This document shows positions 53,155 through 62,490 of a stretch of DNA of 64,000 nucleotides, one piece after another; within the stretch, counting starts at the first letter, position 1; each line of letters starts with the position of its first letter. Below the pieces are notes generated by a model. That model was not told where the DNA came from. It saw nothing but the letters and a program-made list of their open reading frames with translations, and ran no database searches. A program made the translations under genes and the position numbers. Origin of the DNA: CAVQFB01 sp963711675 (GTDB lineage: Bacteria > Acidobacteriota > Terriglobia > Terriglobales > Acidobacteriaceae); assembly GCA_963711675.1 (NCBI GenBank), contig CAVQFB010000016.1, positions 62,001 to 126,000 of the forward strand. The letters run 5' to 3'.

Positions 53155-55308
53155 ATGCATAAGCCGGTTAAATACGTCGAAAAGGCAGTGACAGTCGCCG
53201 CAACTGGAGTGTGGGCAGTCTTCGAACGACTGAACCGTATTCACCCCAATCCCTCTCCCAAGCCCAAGTGGTCCGACAAGCCGCTGCTCAAGTCCTACGA
53301 GAAGTCCAAGCCGCCTCTGGGCTGGCCTCGCGCTACTGATTCTCTTTGCCCCAAGTGCGTGCCTGAAATTCGGCAGCAGATTCTTGACGGCCATCTGCCC
53401 CATGAAGTCCTGATGAACGAAAAGGTCGGCGAAATCAAGGCCACCATCGTCGAGCGCGACGGCAAGATCCTTATGGTCAAGGACTGCCCCAAGCACGGCC
53501 ACTTCGAAGACGTGATGTCGATCGACACCGAGTTTTCGCGCCATCTCGAAGAAGTCTTTCCCGGCCGCGACATCCTCGCGCACAACGATGAGAAGCTGCA
53601 TCACCACGGCTCCTCGACTGTGAAATACGGCCGCGGCTCGGTGTTGACCATCGACCTCACCAACCGCTGCAACATGATGTGCGATCCCTGTTTCATGGAC
53701 GCCAACCAGGTCGGCTTCGTGCATGAACTCACGTGGGAAGAAATCAAGACGATGCTCGACAACGCCATCACCATCAAGCCGCGTCGGCAGATGTCCGTGC
53801 AATTCTCTGGTGGGGAGCCCACGCTTTCTCCGTACTTCCTGGACGCCGTACGCTACGCGCGCAAGGTTGGATACAACAGCGTGCAGGCCGCGACCAACGG
53901 CATCGAATTCGCCAAGAGCCTCGAGTTCGCCCAGCAGGCCGCCGAAGCCGGCATGCGCTATGCCTACCTGCAGTTCGACGGTATCGGCAACGCGGCCAAC
54001 GCGCACCGCAAGGTCGGCAACCTGTTCGACGTGAAACTCAAGGCCATCGACAACCTGCACAAGGCCGGTGTTGAGATCGTGCCCGTCATCACCATCGTGA
54101 ACGGTATCAACAACGAGCAGGTCGGCCGCATCATCAAATTTGCGCTCGACAACCCCAAGAAGATCGGTTTCCTCTCCTTCCAGCCGGTCTCTTTCACCGG
54201 TCGCGACGAAGCCGTCACCGACGAGCGTCGCCAGGCGCAGCGCTACACGCTCTCTCATCTCGCACACGATGTGAAGAATCAGACTGGACTCGGCGAGCCT
54301 TCTCGTGACTGGTTCCCCATCTCGTTCATGGGCACGTTCTCTGACTGGGCCGACCTGATGCACGTCAACGACGTGAAGAATGACTGGGGCCAACTCAGCT
54401 GCGGCTGCCACCCGAACTGCGGCACCGGCATGGCCGTCATGATCGACAAGGAAACCAAGGAAGCCGTCCCGGTCACGGCGTTCCTCAAGGGCGATCAACT
54501 CGCCAAGGACATCGCCAAGGTCAACGACGCGGCGCGCGGCAAGTTCCTTACCATCGTGGGCATGGCCCTGTGCCTCATGAAGAACTACGATCCGTTCCAG
54601 TCGCCCACGCACTTCAAACTCATGGACCTGCTCAAGAAGTTCGACAAGAACTTCAACGCCACCGGTAAGAACTATGGCAAGGTTGGTCCCGACCGTACCA
54701 TTGACGATGTGATCAAGCGCCGCCAGGACCGCTGGAACTTCCTCTTTATAGCGGGCATGTGGTTCCAGGATCTGTTCAACTATGATTTCCGCCGCACCGA
54801 GCAATGCATCATTCCCTACGCCACGCAGGAAGGCGAAATCTCCTTCTGCGCCTACAACACCGGCGTGGGATGGCGCAACATCATCGAGAAGATGCACATG
54901 ACCGCCACGCTCACCAAGTGGTACGAAGAGCATGGCCGTCATGAAATTTTCGCGGGTGGCAAGAAGGTCCAGATGGAAGATGCCACGCACTCGCTTGTGC
55001 TCAAGGACGAAATCGTCACCAACGAAGAGCAGCACGACCTTGATCGGCTCGGTATCGCAAAGAACGCTCGTGAAGAGAAAACCCGTGCCCGCGATGCCAA
55101 GCAGAAGGAAGCGCAGCGCGGCGCGCAGAAGAACGACGAAGCCTATAACGCGCGCATGGCGGCGCTCTATCGCGAGGTCGTGCTGAAAGAGAAGACGCCC
55201 ACCTCCGAGGGCGGCTTTATTCCGCTCGGCGCGCTGGTCAAGCCTTCCAACGGGAGTGGCGCTCAGGCGCCGCGGCCCGAGGTGGTCGAGCCCGTCGCCG
55301 GCGACTAA
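53155..55308 (+). CDS. Radical SAM protein resembling tetraether/membrane-spanning lipid synthases
   Basis: 717 residues, with AGAGGAC before the ATG. The core radical SAM cluster is C172-x3-C176-x2-C179 in LTNRCNMMCDPCF, with SAM motifs FSGGEPT (~218-224). N-terminal SLCPKC (C65, C68) and KDCPKHGHF (C111), and the later SCGCHPNCGTGMAVM (C416, C418, C422) are extra Cys sites of the kind in the MJ0619/Tes family. Tes proteins join lipid tails in archaeal tetraethers, and homologues are proposed for bacterial membrane-spanning lipids, which Acidobacteriota make (iso-diabolic acid, brGDGTs). Assignment is from this motif layout. The C-terminal ~110 residues are Lys/Glu-rich and low in complexity. 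Followed by an intrinsic terminator with a IIC intron in it. Confidence 0.75.
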   Translation: MHKPVKYVEKAVTVAATGVWAVFERLNRIHPNPSPKPKWSDKPLLKSYEKSKPPLGWPRATDSLCPKCVPEIRQQILDGHLPHEVLMNEKVGEIKATIVERDGKILMVKDCPKHGHFEDVMSIDTEFSRHLEEVFPGRDILAHNDEKLHHHGSSTVKYGRGSVLTIDLTNRCNMMCDPCFMDANQVGFVHELTWEEIKTMLDNAITIKPRRQMSVQFSGGEPTLSPYFLDAVRYARKVGYNSVQAATNGIEFAKSLEFAQQAAEAGMRYAYLQFDGIGNAANAHRKVGNLFDVKLKAIDNLHKAGVEIVPVITIVNGINNEQVGRIIKFALDNPKKIGFLSFQPVSFTGRDEAVTDERRQAQRYTLSHLAHDVKNQTGLGEPSRDWFPISFMGTFSDWADLMHVNDVKNDWGQLSCGCHPNCGTGMAVMIDKETKEAVPVTAFLKGDQLAKDIAKVNDAARGKFLTIVGMALCLMKNYDPFQSPTHFKLMDLLKKFDKNFNATGKNYGKVGPDRTIDDVIKRRQDRWNFLFIAGMWFQDLFNYDFRRTEQCIIPYATQEGEISFCAYNTGVGWRNIIEKMHMTATLTKWYEEHGRHEIFAGGKKVQMEDATHSLVLKDEIVTNEEQHDLDRLGIAKNAREEKTRARDAKQKEAQRGAQKNDEAYNARMAALYREVVLKEKTPTSEGGFIPLGALVKPSNGSGAQAPRPEVVEPVAGD

Positions 55309-55363
55309 GAAAAGTAATTTATTAAAGGCAGATTTGCCCGTCTCCTGTTTCATGCCAATCCAA

Positions 55364-55389
55364 GGCCGCCGAAAGGCGGTCTTTTTGTT
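55364..55389 (+). terminator. Intrinsic terminator of the radical SAM gene
   Basis: GGCCGCC (55364-55370), GAAA loop, GGCGGTC (55375-55381) with one G-U pair, followed by TTTTTGTT. Group IIC introns favour insertion right after such terminators, and the intron begins at 55390. Confidence 0.8.
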
Positions 55390-57264
55390 GTGTGCCGAAC
55401 ATGTTCGACAGCTTGGGGGTGCAGGTCCCCTGTCCAGCCTGGTGGAGGTGAAGGGCTAGAGAAGCGCAAGGGCGTCGTCGCGAGGCGAGGTCTGAAAGAA
55501 GCGTGGATCAAACGCGTGAGCCGATGAACAAGAACCGGATGATGAGGCCTACGGTGCAGGGCGAGCTGGCAACTGACAGTGAAGCCCGTGTCCACCAAAG
55601 AGCACTGGTGGTAAATCCGGCGGTTGTGCGCGGAAGGCGGTCGAATTTACTTCGGGAGACCCGCCGCATGTCACGGAATCGTGACTGAGGATGGAGTGAT
55701 CCATCCTGACCGTGCAGCGGGAGTCAGCAGAGGGCATAGTAGGCCGCAAGGCCGAAGGCCCAAACAGCAAGGAGCGGCGAGTAGGACGCAGGACTCGATG
55801 AACGACAAGCGGCAGAAGAACCAGCTACAGATGGTGCTGGCCTTTACTGGCGAGGGGAGGAGTGAAGCTCCGAAGGCTCGACGGGAAGGGACCGAATCGC
55901 TCACGGCGAACTGCGAAACCGAAAGCCCGGCTGGAACGGAGCAGTTGCTGGAAGAGGTCTGCGATAGGGAGAACCTGAAGCGGGCTTTACGACGAGTGAG
56001 GGCCAACCAGGGAAGTCCGGGAATCGACGGCATGAAGGTCGGCGAGTTAGCGGGCTACCTGAAGCAGCACTGGCCAGTCATCCGGGAACAGTTGCTGAGC
56101 GGAACTTACCAACCGCGACCGGTGAGGCGGGTAGAGATCGCCAAGCCGGACGGAGGAGTGCGCAAGCTGGGCATTCCGACGGTGCTGGATCGGTTCATCC
56201 AGCAGGCGTTGATGCAGGTTTTGCAAAGCAGGTGGGACCGGACGTTTTCCGAGCACAGTCACGGCTTTCGTCCGCAACGCTCCGCGCATCAGGCGGTGGC
56301 CAAGGCGCAGCAGTATATCGCCGAGGGCAACCGCTGGGTGGTGGATCTCGATCTGGAAAAGTTTTTCGATCGAGTCAACCACGACAAGCTGATGGCGGCG
56401 ATCGCGCGGCGGGTGAGCGACAAGAGGATGCTCAAGCTGATACGAGCCATTCTGGAGTCGGGCGTGATGGAGAACGGGCTGGTGAGTCCGGTGGAGGAAG
56501 GAACTCCGCAAGGAGGGCCCTTGTCTCCGCTGCTGTCGAATCTCGTGCTCGACGAACTCGACCGCGAGTTGGAACGGCGTCAACACCGTTTCGTGCGCTA
56601 CGCGGATGATTGCAATATCTACGTGGCGAGTGAACGGGCGGGGAAGCGAGTCATGCAAAGCGTGACTAGTTTCATCTGGCGGCGACTCCAGCTCAAGGTG
56701 AACGAGGCGAAGAGCGCAGTGGCGAGACCGCAGGAGCGGAAGTTTCTGGGCTTTAGTTTCACCTACGGGACAGAACCAAAACGGCGCATTGCGCCCAAGG
56801 CTCTGCTGCGGTGTAAGCAAAGAGTACGGGAACTGACGCGACGGACACGGGGCATCAGTCTGCAACAGATGACGAAGGAACTCGCCCGCTACTTGCGTGG
56901 CTGGAAGAGTTACTTCGGCTACAGCCAGACGCCCTCGGTGTTGAGTGGTCTGGATCAGTGGATCCGGCGCAGGCTGCGATCCGTGATCTGGAAGCAGTGG
57001 AAGCGGCGCGGAGTGCGGGTTGCTCAGCTACGCCAACGGAACGTCGGAACTGCACTCGCGGCACAGACCGCGGGTAGTCCCCATGGACCTTGGCGCCTGG
57101 CGAACAGTCCCGCCTTGTCCATCGCCTTTCCGGCTGCTTACTTCGACGCGCTCGGTCTTCCGCGATTGCTAGATGTAGCTCCAGCTTAACCGAACTGAAC
57201 CGCCGTATGCGGACCCGCATGTACGGTGGTGTGGCAGGGGAGGAGAGGTGACTCTCCCCCCTAT
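55390..57264 (+). mobile_element. Group IIC intron
   Basis: The 5' end GTGTG (55390-55394) matches the GUGYG consensus and lies directly behind an intrinsic terminator, the known target of class C introns. The intron contains a reverse transcriptase gene. Domain V is at 57199-57230: an 8-bp stem whose lower part has the CGC triad (57201-57203) with the G-U pair at its centre, a 2-base bulge (57221-57222), and a 5-bp distal stem closed by a 4-base loop. The CGC triad is typical of class C rather than A/B (AGC). Domain VI is the G/C-rich hairpin at ~57236-57260, and the 3' end reads CTAT (57261-57264). Length about 1.9 kb. Exact ends should be checked against an empty site. Confidence 0.85.
55798..57189 (+). 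CDS. ltrA: Group II intron reverse transcriptase/maturase
   Basis: 463 residues from the ATG at 55798; the frame extends to 55624 but those codons overlap structured intron RNA. RT domain: VRRVEIAKPDGGVRKLGIPTVLDRFIQQAL (RT0-1), WVVDLDLEKFFDRVNHDKL, GTPQGGPLSPLLSNL, and the active site RYADDCNIYV. The maturase (X) domain is at ~335-415 (TRRTRGISLQQMTKELARYLRGWKSYFGY). No HNH endonuclease domain follows, as expected for class C. All RT residues look intact, so the element may be active. Confidence 0.93.
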   Translation: MNDKRQKNQLQMVLAFTGEGRSEAPKARREGTESLTANCETESPAGTEQLLEEVCDRENLKRALRRVRANQGSPGIDGMKVGELAGYLKQHWPVIREQLLSGTYQPRPVRRVEIAKPDGGVRKLGIPTVLDRFIQQALMQVLQSRWDRTFSEHSHGFRPQRSAHQAVAKAQQYIAEGNRWVVDLDLEKFFDRVNHDKLMAAIARRVSDKRMLKLIRAILESGVMENGLVSPVEEGTPQGGPLSPLLSNLVLDELDRELERRQHRFVRYADDCNIYVASERAGKRVMQSVTSFIWRRLQLKVNEAKSAVARPQERKFLGFSFTYGTEPKRRIAPKALLRCKQRVRELTRRTRGISLQQMTKELARYLRGWKSYFGYSQTPSVLSGLDQWIRRRLRSVIWKQWKRRGVRVAQLRQRNVGTALAAQTAGSPHGPWRLANSPALSIAFPAAYFDALGLPRLLDVAPA

Positions 57265-57426
57265 GCCGATTGGCAGGCGCTGCGCGCCAAGAAATCCGGG
57301 CCTACCTAACGTTCCCCAGCATTTGTGCCGATAGGGTTAGGTTGATGCCGACATCGCGGGCAAAGCTGCGCCCCGGTGGCACATCGAGTCCTGATTTGTA
57401 CAGGATTCGACCTGCAGGAGGAGAAG

Positions 57427-57789
57427 TTGGAAGCTGAAAAACAGTTCGGAGCGCAGCCCAACCCAGAATTTATCGAGAAGCGCATCAGCCCTCGTCACAA
57501 ACTGGATGTGGGCATCAAGATCTATTCGCGGAATATTGGCCTGCTCGCCGGGCGAACGGTGGACATCAGTGAGTCTGGCATTGCGGCCATGTTCAAGCTC
57601 GAGGTCCCACTCAATGAGGTCGTGCAACTCGAATTCAAGCTGCCGCATGGCCCGGTCGCTGTCCGCGCCCTGGTAAAGCAGCGCGACGCCTTCCGCTACG
57701 GCTTCCAGTTTGTCGAGCCCAACTCCGACGCGCAGGAGTTGATCCGCCGCACCTGCCGTGACCTCTCACTTTGGGCTCAGTCCCACTAG
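57427..57789 (+). CDS. PilZ-domain protein
   Basis: 120 residues from a TTG at 57427, with a strong GGAGGAG site. Similarity starts with EKRISPRHKLDVGIKIYS (R-x-x-x-R-type site) and VDISESGIAAMF (D-x-S-x-x-G), the two c-di-GMP-binding motifs of PilZ. It is a stand-alone PilZ adaptor; the target is unknown. It lies 160 bases after the intron. Before the intron inserted, it would have been about 100 bases after the radical SAM terminator. Confidence 0.82.
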   Translation: MEAEKQFGAQPNPEFIEKRISPRHKLDVGIKIYSRNIGLLAGRTVDISESGIAAMFKLEVPLNEVVQLEFKLPHGPVAVRALVKQRDAFRYGFQFVEPNSDAQELIRRTCRDLSLWAQSH

Positions 57790-57874
57790 GAGTGCTGAGG
57801 CCCTTGCTCTCGTGGCCTCCAGCCCTTAGCGTTTGTTCCCACCACCTCTTTCTCTTTCTCCCTCTTTCTCCCTT

Positions 57875-57926
57875 GTCATTCCGAGCCCGTTCTTTGGGTG
57901 AGGAATCTGCATTTTTCGACTGGCGG
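57875..57926. repeat. Dispersed intergenic repeat (TCATTCCGAG / GAGGAATCTGCATTT type)
   Basis: TCATTCCGAG (57876-57885), then GTGAGGAATCTGCATTT and ACTGGC. A related copy is at 42852-42900 (CATTCCGAG, GAGGAATCTGCATTT, CCTGGC) and a more diverged one at 58559-58605 (TGTCATCCCGAG, GCGAGGAACCTGG). Confidence 0.6.
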
Positions 57927-58048
57927 GCTGTTCAACCGTCGCGTACGCACTAGTCCTCACGCACATTGATTCCTCACGATGATTCCAGAGCAGAACCAGA
58001 GGGGAGTTGGGCTCCGGTTTACTATGTCCAGGCGGACAGGAGTAATGC

Positions 58049-58543
58049 TTGATCGTCGTCATCATGGGTGTCGCCGGCTCGGGCAAGACCACCATCGGCT
58101 CGCTCCTCGCTCAGCAGCTTGGCTGGGAATTCGCCGACGCCGACAATTTCCACTCCGCCGAAAACATCGAGCGGATTCGTAAGGGCACTCCCCTGACAGA
58201 CGAAGAGCGTGCCCCCTGGCTTCGTGCCATCCGCGACGCTATGTTGCAGTGGGTTGCTGAGAAGAAAAACGCAGTGCTCGCATGCTCGGTGCTGAAGCAG
58301 AGTTACCGTGAACAGCTATACCACGGCCCGGAGGCGAAGCTGGTGTACCTGAAAGGGGACTACAAACTCATCTACGAGCGCCTAATCCAGCGCAAGGGAC
58401 ACTTCGCCGACAGCGACCTGCTCGCCAGCCAGTTCGAGACTCTGGAGGAGCCGAGCGACGCTATCACCGTCGAGGTAAACCAGACGCCGGAGGAGATCGT
58501 CAGCGAAATCCGCGCCAGGCTCGGCTTAGCGTACAATCCGTAG
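58049..58543 (+). CDS. gntK: Gluconokinase
   Basis: 164 residues from a TTG at 58049 with AGGAG upstream. Walker A GVAGSGKTTIGSLLAQ at the N-terminus, EFADADNFHSAENIERI (the gluconate-binding and D-N-F-H motif), and LACSVLKQSYREQL. Phosphorylates gluconate to 6-phosphogluconate. The downstream MFS transporter of the sugar-acid type fits with gluconate or related sugar acid use. The 150-base gap holds the diverged repeat. Confidence 0.88.
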   Translation: MIVVIMGVAGSGKTTIGSLLAQQLGWEFADADNFHSAENIERIRKGTPLTDEERAPWLRAIRDAMLQWVAEKKNAVLACSVLKQSYREQLYHGPEAKLVYLKGDYKLIYERLIQRKGHFADSDLLASQFETLEEPSDAITVEVNQTPEEIVSEIRARLGLAYNP

Positions 58544-58558
58544 CTTAGTAAAGGTGCT

Positions 58559-58625
58559 TGTCATCCCGAGCGAGCGTTCTTTGCGTGGCGAGGAACCTGG
58601 GCGAGCCGCGCGAGCGCGTCGCGTT
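58559..58625. repeat. Diverged copy of the dispersed TCATYCCGAG repeat
   Basis: TGTCATCCCGAG at 58559 ff., with CGTTCTTTGCGTGGCGAGGAACCTGG, matches the pattern of the copy at 57875 (CGTTCTTTGGGTGAGGAATCTG). It lies in the gap between gluconokinase and the MFS gene. Confidence 0.5.
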
Positions 58626-58695
58626 ATGTGCGACCCAATGATCGCGCGTTTTGGCTCGCTTCCTTATCTGAGAGCTGCTCAGCCATCACTCTCCC

Positions 58696-60022
58696 ATGGC
58701 ACCTCCCGACCTCGAAGCCGCAACCGTCGCACAGCTCACCCGGCGGCTGGTGCCGTTCCTCTTCTTGCTGTACATCGTCGCTTATCTCGATCGCATCAAT
58801 GTCGGGTTTGCCGCCCTCCAGATGCAGCAAGCAACTCCACTTCAACGACGCGGTTTACGGGCTCGGCGCGGGTATGTTCTTTGCCGGATACTTCTTCTTG
58901 CAGTTGCCCAGTAATCTCGTGCTCCAGCGTGTCGGCGCCAAGCGATGGATTGCGCTGCTGATGATCACCTGGGGAGTGATCTCGTCCTCGATGATCTTTG
59001 TGACCACGCCGAGAAGCTTCTACGTTCTGCGCTTCCTTCTGGGATCAGCGGAAGCAGGATTCTTTCCGGGGATGATCCTCTACATCCGGAACTGGTTTCC
59101 TCCCGTGGCCCGCGCCCGTACCGTGGCCCGCTTTATGACGGCAGCGCCGCTCTCGGGCGTGATCGGTGGGCCCATTTCCGGTGCCCTGCTCTCGCTTCAC
59201 GCCAAGGCTGGACTGGCGGGCTGGCAGTGGTTGTTTCTGATCGAAGGGTTGCCGGCGATCCTGCTGGGCGTGGTCGTGTTTGTCTATCTGGCCGATCGGC
59301 CCGAAAACGTGCACTGGCTGGGAGAAGGCCGGCAAGCATGGCTCGTAGAGACCCTGGCTCGCGAACGGGAAGCGTGCTCCGCCGCAGGCAATTCGGGATT
59401 TGCGGACGCCTTCAAGAGCGGGAAGATCTGGTTGCTTTGCTTCGTCTACTTCGGGCTGACGACCGTCTCCTATGGGGTCAGCCTATGGCTCCCAAATGTA
59501 ATTCGCAGCTTGTCGGGAGTGAGCAATTTCGTTATCGGGCTGCTGTCTGCCATTCCGTACATTGCGGCGGCGCTGGCCATGGTTCGAGTCGGCCTGCACT
59601 CCGACCACTCAGGAGAGCGAAGGTGGCACACAGCGGTTCCCGCCCTCGCAGGTGCGCTGGCGCTGGTGGTTGCGGCTTATTCCCGGTCGACGGCCCCTTC
59701 AGTCGCGGCGCTGAGCGTGGCAGTCCTGGGCGTATTTGCCATGTGCGGGCCGTTCTGGGCCATGCCGACCACGCTCCTGAGCGGCACGGCCGCCGCCGCG
59801 GGCATCGCCCTGATCAATTCGGTCGGGAACCTGGGCGGTTTCTTCGGGCCCTATATCATCGGCCTGGTCAAGAAGGCTACCGGTGACTTCAAGGGCGGCC
59901 TGCTCGCAATTGGCGGGACTTTGGCTCTAAGCGGTCTGGCGGTGTTGCTGATTCGTCCGGAGCGGAACCAGGAGCTTCTTCCCAAAGCTGTCTTGCCGGC
60001 GCTGAACCAATCCGATACATAA
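58696..60022 (+). CDS. MFS sugar-acid transporter (ACS family), one frameshift
   Basis: About 440 residues. It starts at ATG 58696 (MAPPDLEAATVAQLTRRLVP, then LYIVAYLDRINVGFAAL, the ACS-type D-R-x-N-x-G motif) and must change frame near 58835, where the next frame continues LHFNDAVYGLGAGMFFAGYFFLQLPSNL. Twelve transmembrane segments follow, with WFPPVARARTVARFM (loop 2-3 region) and DLPENVHWL-like loops. ACS-family members import glucarate, galactarate, tartrate or similar acids. Located after gluconokinase, which supports such a substrate. Confidence 0.8.
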
Positions 60023-60129
60023 AGGCTCTTCTTCGTCCTTGGGGCCTGATTGTTTACAATAGAAGGCCTTGGCAACCCCCGGAGGTGAAGGGGCGATAAG
60101 TCGTTGCGCTGTAGAGCTTACTAAACGAA

Positions 60130-62490
60130 TTGGACCAGTCAAATCACAATTCTGGCCATGCCAGCCCTCCCCCGAGTGTGTTCTGGCGGGTAGAAGGAAG
60201 CCTGCTGAACCTGTCCACGGTTCAGCCCGTCGCCTTCTTTACCTGGAATGCCCAGACGTTTGCGGAACGCTGGATGCGGCGTGGGTCCGTCTTCCTGATG
60301 GCCGTGCTGCGCCCGTTTCTCTACGCCACCAACCGGGTATTTGCTACAAGAGTGGTGCATACCGTTCTTAGGGGCGTGAGTCGCGATCGTCTCGACCTGC
60401 TCGGCGACGAATACTTCCAATACAAGTTGAAGCCCTACCTGAAGTCTGAAGGCGTACGCCAGCTGAGGGCGTTGGTTGAGTCGGGCGCAAATGTGGTTCT
60501 CGTCAGCCAAGGTTTGGACCACGTGATGCGTCCGCTGGCACGCCACCTGGGCGTAACGCACCTGATTGCCAACCGCCTCGAGTTTCGCAATGGCTTTGCT
60601 ACAGGGCGGTTGCTCGACCCGGTGGTTCGGCCGCGAGGCCTGTTCGCGAGAATCTTCGAAGAATCGCCGGATGGGCGCCGCTCAGCGGAAAAGCTAGTCC
60701 GGGACCTGGGTTTCAAGGGTGAGGAAGATCTGCGCGCAGCAGTGACGACAGCGGAGCGCAAGATTCCCGTCGTGACGCGGCCCGTCGTGCACTATGACGG
60801 GAACGGCGCCACCCCACCACTTTCGGTACGCAAGGCGATGGCTGGCAAGCACGTCATGCTGATCGGTGTGACAGGATTTATCGGCAAAGTCTGGCTGGTG
60901 AATACGCTGCTGGATTTGCCAGATATTGCCCGGATTTATCTCTTGATTCGCGCGCAGAAGTCGAATCCGGCGATCAACCGGTTCGAAAAGATGATCGAGG
61001 AGTCTCCCGTATTCGATCCTCTATTTGAAAAGTATGGCGCGGATACATCGCGATACCTGGCGGAGAAGGTTGAGATTATCGAGGGGGACGTTTCGCAGCC
61101 CGATCTCGGGTTAGCGCCGGATGTGGGCGACCGTCTGCGCAAGAACCTGGACTTAATCATCAACAGCTCAGGGCTCACTGACTTCAACCCTGACCTGCGG
61201 GATGCGCTGGCAACGAACGTGGATGCCGCGGTACACGTGGTCGAGTTCGTCCGCCAGTCGCGACACGCGGGGCTGCTCCATCTCTCCACCTGCTATGTGG
61301 CAGGCGCCCGCGATGGGCGGGCCAACGAGAAGATACGCCCCAACTACACACCGATTGGCAAGGGCGGGTTCGATGCCGAGGAGGAATGGCGCTCTCTGCA
61401 TGACCTGGTCAAAGATGCCGAGGCAAAAGCTGAAGGCCCGGAAGTTACCGAGGAACTGAAAGGGCAGGCGCTCGCGAAGGAACACGCTGCAAAAGACCTG
61501 CACGGCGCAGCGCTGGATAACCAGATTCGCAAAAATCGGATTCGCTGGCTGCGCAACTACCTGACCGAGGCGGGAGCGGCCCGCGCCAAGGAACTGGGTT
61601 GGCCCAACACCTATACGCTGAGCAAGAGCCTGGCTGAGTCGCTGATCTACAAGTACGGCGCCGGACTTCCCATCGCCGTGGTGCGGCCTGCGATCGTAGA
61701 AACCTCAATCGAAAAGCCTTTTCTGGGCTGGAACGAAGGCATCAATACTTCGGCTTCGCTTTCCTATCTGCTCGGTACCTATTTCCGGCAGTTGCCCTCC
61801 AACGAGCGCAAGCGGCTCGACATCATTCCCGTGGATTCGGTTTGCCGGGGTATGACCTTGATCGCAGCGGCCGTCATCGAACGCCGCAACGACATATTGT
61901 ATCAGCTGGCCACTTCGGTTACGAATCCGTGCGACATGGGACGATCGATCGAATTGACATCGCTAGCGCACCGCAAGCACTATCGCGCGCAAGAAGGCCT
62001 GGAGTCATGGCTGCGGTTGCGGTTTGACGCGATTCCGGTTTCCAAAGAACGCTACAAGCGCATGTCGGCGCCAGCGCAGAAAATGATCGTGAAATCGATC
62101 CAGAGAGTTATGTCGCCGCTGCCCTTGAAGAAGACACCGCTGGCCCGCGCCGAGCGGAGTCTGGAGCGCGTCGAAAAACTCATTGGGCTCTTTGAGCCTT
62201 TCATTCTGCAGAACGAACTGGATTTCGTGGCGGACAACGTGGAGAAGCTCTCTTTCGCTCTGGTGCCGGAAGAGCGTGCGAGTTTCGGCTACGACACTGC
62301 TTCCATCGACTGGTGGGAGTACTGGATCGACATTCACATTCCGGCCCTGCGCCGCTGGACGTATCCCCTGATCGAGGGACGCCCGCTCGAAGCGAGGCCG
62401 CCGCGCACTTTCCAGCTTTCAAGCGAAGCGAACCACAACGGCGAGACCGTCAAGACCGGAACTAACGGGGCAACGTGGCGATATTCCTGA
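60130..62490 (+). CDS. Fusion of a degenerate HAD domain and a fatty acyl-CoA reductase (FAR-like)
   Basis: 786 residues from a TTG at 60130; GTG 60178 is an alternative and no clear ribosome site is seen. Residues ~15-215 follow the HAD-IB layout, but motif I reads FWRVEGSLL where active enzymes have D-x-D-G-T, so both catalytic aspartates are gone (R20, E22). The second part (~235-610) is an NADPH-dependent acyl reductase: HVMLIGVTGFIGKVW at ~243, VINSSGLTDFNPDL, and Tyr-x-x-x-Lys in NTYTLSKSLAES. A sterile C-terminal-type region follows to ~770. FAR proteins reduce acyl-CoA to fatty alcohol for wax or ether lipids. The next gene overlaps by 16 bases. Confidence 0.8.
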   Translation: MDQSNHNSGHASPPPSVFWRVEGSLLNLSTVQPVAFFTWNAQTFAERWMRRGSVFLMAVLRPFLYATNRVFATRVVHTVLRGVSRDRLDLLGDEYFQYKLKPYLKSEGVRQLRALVESGANVVLVSQGLDHVMRPLARHLGVTHLIANRLEFRNGFATGRLLDPVVRPRGLFARIFEESPDGRRSAEKLVRDLGFKGEEDLRAAVTTAERKIPVVTRPVVHYDGNGATPPLSVRKAMAGKHVMLIGVTGFIGKVWLVNTLLDLPDIARIYLLIRAQKSNPAINRFEKMIEESPVFDPLFEKYGADTSRYLAEKVEIIEGDVSQPDLGLAPDVGDRLRKNLDLIINSSGLTDFNPDLRDALATNVDAAVHVVEFVRQSRHAGLLHLSTCYVAGARDGRANEKIRPNYTPIGKGGFDAEEEWRSLHDLVKDAEAKAEGPEVTEELKGQALAKEHAAKDLHGAALDNQIRKNRIRWLRNYLTEAGAARAKELGWPNTYTLSKSLAESLIYKYGAGLPIAVVRPAIVETSIEKPFLGWNEGINTSASLSYLLGTYFRQLPSNERKRLDIIPVDSVCRGMTLIAAAVIERRNDILYQLATSVTNPCDMGRSIELTSLAHRKHYRAQEGLESWLRLRFDAIPVSKERYKRMSAPAQKMIVKSIQRVMSPLPLKKTPLARAERSLERVEKLIGLFEPFILQNELDFVADNVEKLSFALVPEERASFGYDTASIDWWEYWIDIHIPALRRWTYPLIEGRPLEARPPRTFQLSSEANHNGETVKTGTNGATWRYS

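Noticed and set aside
53116..55353. 745-codon minus-strand ORF opposite the radical SAM gene
   Set aside because: It mirrors the plus-strand gene, lacks any recognisable motif and is explained by GC-rich codon use on the other strand.
55624..55797. N-terminal extension of the intron reverse transcriptase
   Set aside because: These codons overlap structured intron RNA; similarity to RT proteins begins after the ATG at 55798.
60069..60371. Plus-strand ORF of 100 codons overlapping the FAR fusion start
   Set aside because: GGAGG lies nearby, but the frame shows no family motif and its second half overlaps the supported HAD-like region in another frame.
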